Positions 40,110 through 54,900 of a stretch of 64,000 bases of DNA are shown one piece after another (position 1 is the first letter of the stretch; each line of letters opens with the position of its first letter). The position numbers and the translations under genes were made by a program. Source of the DNA: Trochalopteron elliotii (taxonomy: Eukaryota; Chordata; Aves; Passeriformes; Leiothrichidae); NCBI GenBank assembly GCA_024734555.1, contig JANPWX010000026.1, positions 3,858,903-3,922,902 of the forward strand. Reading direction: 5' to 3'. The notes below the pieces were generated by a model. The model was given only the letters and a program-made list of their open reading frames with translations, was not told the origin of the DNA and did no database searches.

Positions 40110-43100
40110 CGATTCCAGCAAACCAGTTGAATCTTAACTTCGTGAAGCATGCATAGTTCATGAAAAAGATAGCTGTGCAGGTGGTTATTTTTTTAGACTT
40201 ACACTCAATAGATTCTTATAAAAATATTTTCATGAAATAGGTTGTCTGAAACACCCTTGCTTGACTTCAAAAGTTAATTGCAAATTTGTACATAGAGGTC
40301 ATCTTCTGGAAGTTCCTTGGGGACACTTTCAGATTTTAGACTAATGTTGTTTATTGTACATAGGCTAAGTCTATACTAAATTAGAGTTACAGAGTAATTT
40401 AGAAACAAGCAGGACAACACAATAATAAGGTAGTTTGCTTTATAAACATAGCCAATGAGCGCTGCTGGTGCTGTGATATTGAGTGAAATGGATCTTCAAA
40501 GTGTATCTTTCCCCAGGAAAGCTTTCAAATAGAAGCACTCATCTTCACTTATGTTATTTCAGAGTGGGTCTTCTGCAGCAAGGACCGCTGTCGAATCATT
40601 TTGTTCGCAGGACCAGTTGACTTTCTTTGTAGGTGAACTGTTTGTTTTTTCCAGTTACCTAAAGCATATATGACAATAGAGTGCAGTGAACTTTTTAAAC
40701 TCAACTCGAGGAAAAGCTCTTAAGTCCTATAGGCCTTATTTTACAGGTTGCTGTCTTCCCATGATCTTCGGAAGGAATTTAAAATAAACAATTACTGAAA
40801 AATAGTTTGTACTTCTGAAGGGACAAATCTTTCATTGGCTCTACAAATAGTCACAAAACAAGCAGTAAACATGTAAAGCTCCTTGCTACTGCTTATCTGT
40901 GATATCTGTGCTGCTCTAAAGTACTTTCTCTTCACAGGACAGTGAAGAAAGTAATTGTCATTTGGCCATTCCGTTATTGGCAACTTTGCTTGCAGTGTTA
41001 ATAGCTGCATTGGCAACTTTTACACTGGGTAGATGCTGAGAATTAGTCTGTGGCCTCATTGATATCAAGCATTGATGTCAGGCAGTTCACAATAATTATT
41101 TCTATTCTCTACCAGTTTGATTTCTTTAAAATCTGGGATTTACATTAGAGAAATGAGTTATTTGCATTGTAATTTACAGAAAGCTAGTAAAACTAAGTGT
41201 TGTTTATATTATGACAATTTTTGTCTTTTTTATGATACATAGAAGGTCTTGTATTTATAATCTGAATGTTTGACAATGTCATTTTAAGGGAGTCCATGCT
41301 GCATAAATAACTGAATTTTAGTTGACAGCTACTGTCGGAAGCAACTTCACAAAATAGGAAGGGGATATTTGGTATTTACAAGTTGGATTAAGCATCTTTT
41401 ATTTCAGTGTTAATTTGAATTTTTCTGGATCTTGATTACAGCTCTTTCCATGTTAGCTAATATGACTTAAAAATCCAGATTGTGGCTTATGCATGTTGTG
41501 TACTGCTACTAATGCTTCATTCCAGAAATCAGTGAATTATTTGTGTTACACAGAATTTTGTTGCTCACAGTGAAATCTTCTTTAGGAAACCAGAGCGGAG
41601 AGAAACAAATTACTTGGAAAGAGATGGGATTGTTGAGGATTGTTTTTGTTTCATTTTATTTAGGATTTTTTTTTAAGAAGTGTCAATTTTTTTCTGATAG
41701 TTTGGAATGAGAAAGGAGAAATTACAGCTCTAGCTATGGGCCACAGTTCTAGCATGTCTTTTCTCTACTGGCACTTTGCTGTAAAAACTTCCTTTATTTT
41801 ACTCTTTATCATTCTGACAAGAGATCAGAGTCTCCTTGAGAACCTGTGTTTCTTTTCTGGACTTCTTGCTGTCTTGGGGCAGTGGTTACCAGAGCATTTC
41901 TTTTTTGTGCCCTCAGTAAAGATTTTGTTTATACATTAAAGGCCACGCCCTATTATTTGGGATGTTTCCTTTTTAGCCCTAGGACAGGCTGCCCCAGTTC
42001 TAAGTATGATTTTTTTTTTTTTAAAGTGTATTCTTGAACATTGGATTTACTTGTTTGTTTCCTTCCCAGCAGTTTTTTCTGCCCCTTGACAGTAATGTGA
42101 ATATAATCACATGTTCTTCTGTATTATTTATTGTGCATCAAGATTATCAGATTTCATCAAAGTACTTCTCTAGTGCTGAGTAAGCCTGGATAGTCAGTTG
42201 TGACAGACATAGGCCTGATCGTGTAGGATACACAGTGACATTAGATTGTTCATGTCAGTCATGAGGTGAAGCAAAAGAGGAGGATCTGGTCTACTGGATG
42301 GATTTTCTGTGCTTCTGGAAAAGGTCACAATGCAATGTCAGTTTTAAGTAATCTTGAATGGGAGTCTAATTGCAGAAAATAATTACTGTCCTTAATTCCA
42401 TAAAATTTGATGTTGTCTTCTGTATAGGATCAAAGAATTTATACCACAAATCCTGAGATTTTTTTTTATACTGTGTATAAATTAGCAGAGAAGTAAGAAA
42501 ATGGGTTTTGTTTGTAGCATAAAAAAGTGTAACTGGTAAAAATGATGAATTTTCAGATCAGTCTTTGTTTATACTGAAGCATACAGTGTAAGCTGTGCAG
42601 CTACAACACTGTTGTTGCTGGCAGCGTGAGAGTTGTGCAGAACAATATGTATTTGACAACTGAAAGGCTTACAGAAACAAGTCTTTAATAGCAGCTTCCT
42701 TTGAGTTTTGTTGGATTGGAATTAAAGTGCTATACCTGATGTAAGCAACAGCAATTTAGCAATCAATAAAACCTTCCATACAATATGAATTCATGTCCTT
42801 TTTCCAGTATGGTTTTTATAGTAAGAACAAAAGACAACTGTATTGAAATGGAAGTAATTTAGTATTGAGACATGGACTGTTTCCCATAGCACAGTAACAA
42901 ATATTTTTGCCCATCAGCTGTAATGGGAAACAAGAAACTATTGATTGCAGGTTTGTGGAGAGCTTTTGGTTTGTATGTGGAGATTAGCAAAATAGATACA
43001 GAATTGTTCATGCATTTTCTCTAGCATATTTTGTAAAACACAGGAACACCTCTAGAGTTAAGTTTGAGTTCTAGGGTGAGTTCTGGATGAAAGTTTTGTG

Positions 43101-46100
43101 GGTGGAAGAAAATTTAAACTAATTTTGCAATGTCTTAATGGGAGCAAATTAAATAGGGTTTTCTCTACATGGCATGCAAATCAAAATTTGGCCAGAATGA
43201 CGCTGATGGGGGTTTTACACTGAATTTTGAAGTGGTAATTCCACTAGGTGGGATGTGATTTTTGTTCGTTGGTTGGTTGGTTTTGGTTTTTAGGGGTCGG
43301 GGGAGAAGGGGTTGGTGAGTTTTTCCCTCCAATGAATTGGAAAACCTGTCAGTCTGGCATGTCATGTATGTAAATATCCACACAGGGTGCGTTGCTTTTT
43401 TTTTTGAAGATGCATCATTCATTTTTTGAATTAGGCTTCTAAACTTTTACTAGCACACCTAAGAAAACATTGCATATTCAGAAATTAATCTGTGTCAGTA
43501 AGCCTGCTCAGCTAAACAAGGGTCAGCTTGCACTCTTGATCCATAAAGTGAACATTAGATTGACAGGACTTGAACTTGTTGTTCCATAAACATAGTATGG
43601 AGTTGGTGAATCACTTTGGTCCTTTGAAACTTGGCAGACAAGTAACTACAGATTTCACTGGCAGTCATGTAGGAAGATCTTGGTATCTGGGGAGATTCCC
43701 ATCTGAGAATATTTATTGGTAGCAGCTAAGAATCTGGCTTTTACATCTTGAAGTCTTGTGGATTTAGTTCTGTGCTTACTAGGACAGAAATCTTTTGAAA
43801 ACTGACAAAAATAAGTTGGATGAAAAATAAATGGCCATTCCTGTCTGAAGATGACTCAATAATTTTGAAGCACAAAGGGCAATCTGCGTTTCTTATTTTG
43901 ATACTGAATAAGGATCAGTAAGTGAGCTCTGATTGCAGGGCTAGCAGAATGTAACTGCTTCTGTGAACACTCTTTTTCGCATGAATTTTTCCTAGGCTTG
44001 CTTATCTTGAAAAATAAAGTTAATCAGCAGTCATGCAGTATTGTAATCTCATCAAAGATGCATCAGAAACTTGAAGAATATTAACATAAGTATTAGTAAA
44101 TATTGATCTTGCAAAATTACCTTGAGAGGTTTTCCAGCAAAATCACCAAATCTAACCAAGAGAATTTTGTCTTTAATCTGTCTTTATGTGTTCTATCTAC
44201 CAACTGCAGTAAAGCAATGCTCAGGTAAAGATGTAAAACTGATGGGAACTGTGGAGTTTCTAGATGTGGACTTGTTCGGGTTTTTTTTCAAAATGTTCTC
44301 TTGAAAAATCTTTAAAATAATTTTTCTTGAGGGATTTGCAGGAACATCCTTTAGGGGTTACTGTCTTCCTATTGCTGCTTGTATTCAATCTATGTGGGAG
44401 AGGCTTTGTGACATTTACTCGTGTACATAAGTTCAGTTGTGTTAACTTCTTTCAGGTGCATGTTAGCATCAGGGTTTTGTTAACCTTTCTTTAGGGTTTT
44501 TGTTTGAATATAATGAGTACACGAGCCCCAAACTTGCATCTAAAGTGTGGATTAATTGGAAGCACTCACCTGCAAATTAGACCTCAGCAGTGAAATAATT
44601 GAGCTAAATGTCTGTCTCCTTGCAAAGAAGGTTGAAATCACTGACAAGAAAACTGTAGTTGAAAATGCTTGGGAAATTTGTATTGTGCTGGGGTTTCTTT
44701 TCTTTCCTCAAAGAACCTGCACACCTTGCACTTGTGTTTGAGAAGTGCAGGTAATGTGTGAAATGCTCATTTCTGTGAACATGTTTTTACAACCTTTGCT
44801 TTATATTTTGGGGAGAGCGTGTCTTTGTAAGACATGTCACCTTTACTCTTTCTGCTCCAATAACAATTCTTGAGTTTTTAGATGCTGCAAATGTTTGGGT
44901 TTTTTTTTTTTTTTTCCAGCTGATGCATCACTAAGAGAAGGGATGGAGGGTTAAGTCCTTCAGAGCAAGGGAGAGTCAATGCAGCATCAGTATGAATTAT
45001 GAGTACCAAAGACTACATGTAGAGAAAAAAACAACTTCCCAAAGATCAGATAAGAAAACTGTAATTGACTGAAACCTCTCAGGGAGGTAAAAAGGATAGT
45101 GGAAGAATTAAGACTAAAGGAGACTAGAGCTATGATGTCTGAAAGGAAATATTTGAAACATTTGAAACTTGCTACATTTACCTGGCAGGCTGGAGTAAAG
45201 GCATTTTTGGATTAGATGAGTATAAATGGAAGAATGGAGGAGCAGCACTCTGCTAACGTGGGTGCAGCCAATGGTGAAAATGAAAATGTGGGCACCTTGA
45301 TGCAAATAAATCTTCTTACAGCAAGCTAAAAATGCATTTCTGAAAAGTGCAAGTGTCGTATGTATCTGTATGTTCCAGTGCCCTCATGCTTCAAATTATA
45401 ACTTAGTATACTACAGAAAATTCAGTGCCTGGTGAAGAAAAGTGGACCACTGCAGAATGATAAGTCTGGAGCAATTTGCAACTGCACTGAGATTTTCACT
45501 GAGGATGCACTTGCAGGCACAGTTCTAAACAAGGCTTAAAAGTGGGAACAGTGAAGCCAAGTTTGCATGGTGAATATATTTAAAAATAGGCTAATTTTTT
45601 TTACAGCTGATTGAATGTAGGGATTACCCTACAACACTGAGTTTGGGTTTTTTTCTGACAGGTAAGTGGTGAGCTGAGGAATAAGAAGTAAGTGTATAGC
45701 TACAGAATATCAGGCTGACAGGATGTGTTTGGAGACTAGTGTGATAAGTAAGGGTGTAGCTTGTGCAATCAGAGAAACATTTGTGCTGCATTCAAAAATG
45801 CCTTTTTTTTTTTTAACTGGGAAAAGACACTACAAATCATCATAACATGACTTAACTATTTCTGAGTAAATCCTCTTGACAAGCAAACTTCCTGCATTGA
45901 CAACCAGAGACCTGCTCTCAACAAAGCAGCAATATAGGTTATGAATACAAAAATTCTTTACAAAAATTTGAGCATGGCTTCAGCTGCCAGATGAGTCAAA
46001 TTTCATGTCTTGTAGGTATATTAATTCTTTCCTGCTCATTCAATTTCTTTTCTTCCCATGCAACATGCTAATGAGCATGTTTCTTTTAAAGAAAGCTTGG

Positions 46101-48814
46101 CAATGCAAACTGACCAGAAACTATTAATTCTGTTAATGACTTTGTTCTATTTGAAACTGAAAATCCCAGTGAAGGAGTTTTGTGTTGCTCTAAATCAAAC
46201 TTTTAACAGGAAATTTGAAAGTAACTAGCAATCAATCACAGTAGCTAAATGAAAGCATAGATAAAATTGCAGTGCAATTTTAGTTTTGTATTCTCTCACA
46301 GGTTTCAATTTCTCAGTTTTTGTTCTTGGGAAACTTTAATGGTGAAAACACTGCTAAGAAATTGGAAGCTATCTCTAACCTGTATCTCCAGCCTGATTAA
46401 TTATGATCTGGTAACTCCTTTCTTTTTTCCCTTTCCTCCAAACTTGTCCTGGCTTTCTTCCATCAACAACATCCCTGAGGAGCCTGTGAGATCCTCAGCT
46501 GTTCTGGAGAGCTTCATGTTGTCCAGGTGCAGCGTGCAGTGCTGTCGATTGCTCTTTCAGGTCCCTGTGTGGTTCAGCCTTGCTGTGTCAAACACTCTGA
46601 CAGAACTATGCAGTGGGAGTGCTTTGTGGTGGGAAGTTGTTCTTGGAGACAGAAAATACTGACTGGATAACCTGATATGCAACCTGATGTTGATAGATAA
46701 TTGTTCTGCCTCCACCCTCCCAGCTCCTCTGACCCTACTTGATTTTTCTTGAGAAATCATATTAATACAGCACCCTGTGTATAAGATGCACCAGTGGTTG
46801 TTCACAATGCCCCACTCTGGTTTTAGTAACAAAATCTGACAACAGTTTTCACATTCCTGACAAAAAATAAGCAAGTTGTAAAACCTGAGACTGAATGAGA
46901 CACACACAAAGGAAACCTAAACCAAAGAGAGGAAGATGTTCAAGTAAATCATGTCTGAGCCTTTTCTCTTTTTTTAATGTGTTCAGCTCAGCAGTGTGCC
47001 CACAGTTTAGCAACTGAACTAAACCTCAGCATTCCAGAAGAAACATTCAAGAAACATTCAGGCCAACCTGGCTGACTGTCCTGGCAAATGCTTTGTATTG
47101 GTGAAGCTGAGCAGGGGATATTCTGGCGGAGGAATGCCAAAATCTCTGTGAGTGAAAAGCTGTCCTTGTGATGAGAAAATGTCTAGCTTTTTTCTATTTC
47201 ACAATTTCTTAGTTTCTTAAACCCCATAAATAGTTTCTATGAATAGTAAACAGATCCAGTATTGCAGGTAATAAAGACCTTTAAATTGTGGTCAAACTTC
47301 TAAATTGTCTTAAAATTTTGGATTCCAGTGTATTCCAGGACATACAGGTCTCATAATAATATGGTACCTATAGAGAAATAAAAGAAAAAATCACAGACAA
47401 AGAGCCTTTACCAATAATGGTCAGAAATAGAAAGTGGGAGAACTTTCTACTCTGGAGAATATTGCATCACCATACATGTCTTCCAAAAAGAAAAGCCTAA
47501 ATGTTGTTGCTCTGTTCATAGGGAAGACAGAAGGGATGGAGAGGTGAGGTGTGTTTATAAAATGAACGGCCAGAACATAAATGTCTGTGTGCTGTTCTGC
47601 AAGTGTGTGCCTTACACCCTGCTTATACTGCAGCAGTTAATTTGAAACAACTCTGCTGGTAACTGATAGCTGTGTGGAGAGGTGTGTTGGATGTGACAAA
47701 CAAAACGTGATTTTCTGCAGGACACGCCTCACAGTTAATGCTAGGAGCCAGCATGTTTTAAAATAACACAGCTGTTGTCACTCCTACCTCAGGGCAGTTC
47801 TGTGTTTTCACAGTTTTCCTTGCTTTAAGACATGTCAGTTCTCACTTGTTTTTTAACATGGTGCTTTTCTTTAGTGTAGACAGGACCAAGGTAGTATGTG
47901 GTTGAATTTAGAAATGTTTCTGTATAAAGAATACACTTTGCTCATCCTCTTTCCTTTTCTTTCTCTCATGCTTTTTGGGGGGTTTTTTTTAAAGGTTTTC
48001 TTGTATGTTCTCACATGCACTTCATGTAAAGTCACTTGTCTCTTTCAGTAGAAGGGGAACATAATTTCTATTATGCAAGAGAGAATAAAGGTAATGCTCC
48101 CTGAGAACCTCACCTTGGAAAAAATTAAAACATCTTAGCCTCACATTTTGATGATAAGTAGTTATTGTCAGCTAAGCCTCTTGCAAAAATGCATTTGCTT
48201 CTCAGCTTTTAAAATTAATTTTCAGTGCTTTCATTTTCCTTAGGCTGCTGTGATTTCCCCCTGTGCTGAGGCTGATTAGGACAGTGGTCAGCATATTGAG
48301 ATGCTGCTTTCCTCCTTCCTGCACACCCTGTCCTTCCTTATTTTCATCCTGCCCCTTCCAGAATGGAGGGAGGTGGTGGGCAGAGACACAGCCACAACAC
48401 TGTCCTCTTACCCAGAGCTCTGCCCCTTCTTCCACTCCTACCAAAAGCCTCTTTGTCCCTGTTGGCTCATGAGCAGAATAAAATAATCATCTGTTGTTTC
48501 CCTCCTGAGCACCAGAGACCATCAGAGAAGTGAGGGTATTACAAGGGAAAAGAAATGGGTTTCGTTTTTTCCCCTTGGTGCTTAGAGGTTAGAAAGGGAT
48601 CACCCACTGGAAACACTGGAGTTGTGTTTACAGGGTCATGTCTTCTAAAAGTCACTGTGGAGTTTGTATAAACTCTAAAGCTGTTTTACTGACAACTTTG
48701 TTGTTTCTCCTATTTGAAAGCATCACGACCATTAAAATAATGGTTGTGATCTATAATTTGCCACAATGGTGCACTGAGCATGGAGTTGCATTTTTCACGT
48801 TTTTCTCCAAATAG
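40110..48814. other. Gene-poor region downstream of PLRG1, part 1
   Basis: No exon with conserved protein sequence was recognised on either strand; open frames are short and low in complexity. AT-rich with T-rich tracts (44900-44917, 45806-45820) and a small GGTT-rich stretch at 43261-43310. Tandem 11-mers GAAACATTCAA/GAAACATTCAG occur near 47040-47062. Sequence of this kind could be old repeats or an intergenic desert. Confidence 0.6.
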
Positions 48815-48938
48815 TTTTGTGGGGGGTTTTTTGTTTTGTTTTGGTTTTTTTTGGATTTTTTTTGTGGATTTGTTTTGTTTTTGTTGTTGTTTGGTTTTTG
48901 TTTGGTTTTGTTAGTTGGTTGGTTGGTTTTTTGGGGGG
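48815..48938. repeat. T/G-only low-complexity tract
   Basis: About 120 bases made almost only of T and G on the plus strand (TTTTGTTTTGG, GTTGTTGTTTGG, GGTTGGTTGGTT), ending in GGGGGG. The complementary strand is a pure A/C tract. A similar A/C-rich tract on the plus strand is at 56842-56911. Confidence 0.85.
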
Positions 48939-51900
48939 AAGGCGGTTCAGCCTTCTTTTGCATTTGAAATGGGACTGAGAAGCATCGCTGAATCACTCCA
49001 TTGGACTTCTAAATTTTGTTTGGCAAGGTCAGTGCAGTTTGGGAAACAGAAATTCTACAGCTGCTTTGCTCATTGCCTCCCTGCAGTGATCACTGTCCCT
49101 AACCAATATACAGCCTGAGCAGTAACTAAGTATAGCACAGAAATGGATCCTGCCCCATGGTGCTGTGCTTAGTTCTTTTTCAGGGGCTGAACGACTGTAG
49201 TTACTTGCAAAACTTGTTTCTTACAAATCTCTGGGGGTTGCTAGGATGGTTTTGCATCCAGACCATTGGTCCAAATATTAGTATTGAAGCATTTTTGCTA
49301 TTAAAAACCAAAATGTTTCTTACAGGGCTCAAGGTGGTATAAGTCTACCAGCCCTGGGGGCCATGTCCCAGTTTGGAGGTTTTCTCACAGGTGCTGAGGT
49401 AGATCCAGCCTGTGCTGCTCCATACCTGTCCCACTTCTTGCCACCCTTTCCTAGGAACTAGTAGCAGTGACAGCAGCTTTAGCAGGGCAGTGTCAACCAT
49501 TTGGAAATGTGCCCAGCTCTTTGATCTGTTTGCTGCTTGATCATCCATCCCTGCCAACACACACTACCAAAACCTGGCCATGCAAACCCCACACAACCAT
49601 CTACTTTTCACGCTGGATATTAAGCTTGGAGAAAATAAAGCATATGCACATTCCTGAAGAAATAAATTTTGGGAAGCTAAATTTGCAGTTCCTATTTCAC
49701 ATTCTTTTCTCCTTTTAAATCAAGACGTGAATGTTGTGATATGCACTCTGTGTGTATGGTGATCCTTGCTGTTGCATCCCATAACAGGAGGAGGGAGAGG
49801 AAATGTTCCTGTATTTGCTCTGCTCTGAAGTCTTTGTCTTGCCAAAATTTCTTCTTTGGCATTTTTTCTATATCTGGCTCATTGAAGCCATGCATTTGTT
49901 TTCCATTAGGTGCCTCAGTTAATATGATGAGGTTTTTTATTGTTATTTTTAAATACTGCATTTTAAATGAAAAGACACACTCATTCAATGGTCTGATAAA
50001 CTGGTGTTATTTGTCATCTTTGCCTCATGTCCTTCTTTTCATTCATTTTCCTTCTTTTTCTCTTTGATTCACATCTTTGAGCCAGCTTTGCTCATGCATA
50101 TATCATTTAATATGTTTTCATGTGTGTGCCACCACACACAGAAACCCTCAGTGTGAGCCCAAGTCTGCCATGAACTCTGCTCAGCTCACCTGTGTGCTGG
50201 GAACAGGACACTGGAGGTACCAGGGACAAGATGGTGAACAGAGCAAGGTCTGGTTAAGAAGCACTAACATTTTTGAAATATCTGTCTTGGCTGGTTGATT
50301 GACTCACTTTCCATCTATCTATGGATAGATATTCATATTCAGATATTTTCCACATCTGTTCTGGGCTTTTTCTCCTTTGACAGAAGGAAGTAGAAATAAA
50401 AAGTGCACAAGAGAATAAGTATTGAGAAGTAACATCAAAGTAAGATTTTTTTTCATGTGCTTTTTGTGTCCTATAAATCCACCACAGAAGTAGGGCCATA
50501 GGATCAAACCTCCCAAACTTCATACTATAAAGCTTCCTCTATCAAACCCCTAATTTTTTTCTTTTCCCTTAGTAAAGATTTAAGCCAACAGATAAGTCTT
50601 GAGTCTTGCCTCATAGACCAAAGGTAAATAAATCCACCCAGCCTACACTGGCAGGAAAACTTATAAGTTACATTGTTGTCATGGTTGCATTTTCTAAAAT
50701 GTCTTTTCTCTGCTAGCACTTTTGGTAGTAAGCCCTCTTCAGGAAATAATGCAGTCACATTTGTGCCTTGAATCTTTACTAGTCATAACAGGGGAGGTGA
50801 TTTCTACCACACTGAATGGTTTTGTATTTCAAAGTATAATCAGTTACAATCAGTAAATATTTACTGGGATGAGGCAGCCAGAGAGACTGTGCTGGGCATG
50901 CAGGGATGGGGTGTTTCAATTAATCCTGAAATGTTCCAACTGCATTAATGTACTGCTTCTATCTTTCATATTCTTTCCCACCTCAGAAAGGGATGAACTG
51001 AGGGATCAATATTTGTTCTGTCTAAACACCTGTTTAAAATTCCAGATTGAATCATTTTCCCTTTTTTGTGCCTTTACCTTTTCTCTGTGTTTCTTCAAAG
51101 AGGGAAAAATTCCCAGGCTGAGATATTAGCCGAAGAGTTTCGTCTCTCTAACAGAGAGGTCAAAAAATGTGGTTTCTGAACTTGGGCATACAAAGCTCCC
51201 TGCATTGAATGGCTGCTCTAGATGTAGGTTTGGAAGAGGGAATTGCATTTCCCAGCACTCTGGTGAGGCCTTTTAATACGTTAATTGATGGGCAGAGGAA
51301 AAGCCAGGCATGAGTTCAGAGAGGAGTAATTTAGTAGGAAATCAAAGTCTCCTAATAGAGAATTTTAACACTGTTTATCCTCCCCCCAAGGATCCTCACT
51401 TTCCCAGTTATCTTCACCTCTTGGAGAGCTTTTTACCTGTGATCAGCAGCAGTTTGACGTCCTTGGATACACCATATTGCTGCCCGTGACTTGAGTGCAT
51501 GGGAGAACTGGCTGCAATCCCTGGATAATCATCCCTGTACCTGCCTGGCCTCCATGCCCTGGCCAGAGGCAGCTCTTGGCAGGAGCCTGCCTACGTCCCA
51601 GCCTGTTGTGATTCACTGCCCAGTCCATTGCTGCAAATTGAGGCAGTTGAGGTTAACTAGTACAGGAAGCACGAACTGGAGCAGATGAAATGCTGGCCTG
51701 CATCTTGTCTTGTGGCTGCAGGGCAGCAACCCAAGTGAAGGAGCAACAGAAAAAGCTGTGAGAGGCAAGTCATGCACTGCTGCCAGGATGGCCAGGCATC
51801 GTCTCTGACCATATCTTTCTGCCCCAGTTCAATCTCACTGCTGCTTAGGTCATTGCCCTTTTACTCACTAAGACGAGTTTCGATGCATTTCCCCATCCTC

Positions 51901-54900
51901 AGCCTTTCCACTTTGCCATTTATTCCTTGCTTTTTTATTAGCTGTGTTTGAAATAGGACACAGAGACATGTACAAGTGGAAAACCAAAGGAGAAGTCCCA
52001 AACTGTGCTGTTACTATTAATGGCAGGGCTAGCAGCCAGTGGGTTTGCTTGGTTATGCCAAACCCATATTAGACGATACAAACCCGTGGTGTTATTTTCT
52101 GAAGAAATTATTCAAAGTCTCTTTTCTAGTGGGGAGACTAGACAGCATTTTGCATGAAAAGAATAACTTTCTTTAGCTGTTGAGCAAACACAGAGCATCT
52201 GCCTAATATATATATATCCAAGAAAATGTAGGCAGAAAATGTTCATTTTGGAACTTAGTGGATGAAATTTTGTCCCTTTAGAGTAAATGGGAGATTTGCC
52301 ATTGACTCCAGCCAGGCAGGCGTTTCACCCGATACTTTTTACATATGTTTTTATATGTTATGATAATTTGAGAATGAACTAAAATAGTCCTGCAGAGAAT
52401 ATATGAGGATTGTTCTCTGGCTTAGGAGGAGCAGTCCTCATTTATATTGGGGTCCTTGGAAAGAAATATGGATGGAGAGTCTTTACTACATTAACAATAC
52501 ATGCTTCATCTTGTATCTCTGTTTTGTGTAATCCATCAACAGCAGCATTGCAGAGAGTTAGCTGAGAAAGGAGCACAGATGGGAAGAAAATGTTTGAAAC
52601 CAGATCTGAAGGAAGCTGAGGTGATGTTGTCTGGATGGGGCTTGTAATCAACAGAGAAAGCAGAGTATCTTGCCCTTTGAGGGTGTCTGTTTCAGGTTGC
52701 TCCAAGTGTATGATCCAAAGGCCTAGTTGGGCTTCCAACCTCATTCTGGCTGGATTTCTAAATGCTCAAGAAATCATTAGTAGCCAGGAGAACTCTGGGG
52801 GGTTTATTTGTTTGTTACATGGCATGAGGAGATTCTGAAGAATCCTTGTGGACACAGACCTTGTCATTTCAGCCAGGCTTCTGCCTCCCACCACCAGGTT
52901 CCTTCAACTCACTCCATATGAAGATGGATCTTCTACCTGATGAGAAACCGATACCCATGGACATTATGAGCTGATTTTATCCCCTGTGAATGCATGATGC
53001 CTGTGTTCCATAGTCAGCTTTGGCCACCTCTTGTCTTGATTTGAATATGTTAGTTTTGGCCTGGGAAGTTCCAGCAGTCCAAGGGAGCTTGTCCTTTCCT
53101 GGCTCAGCCACCACTTAGTGCTGGCCCTCGGCCTGGAAGGCTGCTAATGTAAGACAGAAAAGGGGTAGCTGGAGAGTCATTTTCTGTTCAAGATCTTTGA
53201 CTTGGAAACTTCCATTCTTGTCCTGGTCAGAACATCTCCAAGGGATGAATAAGTGGTTTGGAAGGAGAGAAAGAGGATGAAGTTAATGCCATGATATTTT
53301 CTGTTGCAGGACTGTGGTTAGCAGGTAATTGGGGGAATCCTCCATTATTGTAATTGCATTTAGCTTAAATATGCAGTGAAGTGACCACCTAGAGAAAATA
53401 AAACCGTGCCTAATATAGAGCCTGTGTAAATCAGAGCATGAGCAAATATTGCAAATAATTGGTAGGATAAAAAGGTTGGTGATGCTCTTGACTGCAGAGT
53501 AGACAAGTCCTGAACTTTTACTGACAGATCTGCTTTGCCCAGCTCAGGTGTGAAAGCAGTAGAGCTGTTTGGATGGTATTGTGTGCAAGTAAATAAGCTT
53601 GTCCTCTCAGAGCAACTTGGGTGACTTCCTGTTGCTGTGGTATGACTAATCCCAGCCATGATAATTTGCTTCCATGTAGTTGAGAGACATCTGTATTTCC
53701 AAGTGAATCCTACACTTATGACTACATGGCAGTTACTGCAATTAAAAAGGTGTGGTTAAAATTAAAAGATGATTTAAGTGCTCATTGCTCATTGCTTGCA
53801 TCTGTTTAGCAGCCTAACAGTGCACAGTTTGAAGTGGTTCAGATTTTTCATTTTCCTGGTACACTACTGAGTCCTGAATTCTAGCTGGTACTTCTGCTAT
53901 AGCCTTGTCCCTTTAACCTAGGCAGAAATGGCATAAAGTTGTTGCAGTAAATAAAAATTTCAGATAAATGTTATGTTCAGATTATGTTCAGATTAATGTT
54001 AGTGTTCAAGCAAAGAAGCCTATGGGAATATTTCAACTCATTCTGATTTCCTTTAAATATTATCTTGGCCACAAAATACTATTATTTGTCCTTGCAATAT
54101 GATATTTTTTTTTTCTGGAAAGCTTTAACACAAATTCTCTTGTATCATATTGTCAGGTAATAAATTTTTGTGGTTTGGTTGATGTTCTGGTTTAAGCCTG
54201 TTCTAAAACAGAAGGAAGAAAAGTAGCCTAAAATAGCAATTAGAAGAGAGATTTGAGGGTTATGAATTATCTTTTACTTCTGTCACTAGCTTAGGTCTCA
54301 GCTCAGCATGCCTTGAAGTTGCAGGAAATGTTTTATTGATTTCAGTAGATTTTGGTTCAGGTGCATTTAATCTGACCTTGGACAAGTCAGGTACCTTCTG
54401 TGCTTGGGACTGAAAAGTACACATTCTGCTTACCCCTCCAGTGGATCACTGTAAAGCTTCATTCATTCACAGCTGTAGAGAGCTTTAGGGCTTGTAAATG
54501 AATGCCACTTTCTAAAGTAAAAACTATTATTTCAATGTAGATGAATTCATTTTACCTTCCCACCAGCTGCCAACAATCTGTTTAGTGCAATGAAATTCTG
54601 ACAGCCTGTGTCAACAACTGAAAGTAGTTCATTCATGACAGAGGGAAAAAAGAAAGAGAAAATGCAGACCTGAACCCTTCCCCTAGCAGAGAATGGCTTT
54701 GTGTATGAAAACAAAAATTTTGTCTGTCATTTCAAAAGGCCCTCTCATAAAAGAAATGCACATTAAATTAAAACTGGTGTTATTTTTTCATTCCATCACA
54801 CTACGGACCCCTCCTGGTTCTTGATGAAGAGTGAAGTGAAATATCGCACGACTGAGCTACAGAGAAAACAGCAAGCTGTTCCAAGTGCATAAGCCAAAAT

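Noticed and set aside
46267..46907. 131- and 116-codon frames in the gene-poor region
   Set aside because: No recognisable protein family and no exon-like boundaries; overlapping frames on opposite strands suggest chance.
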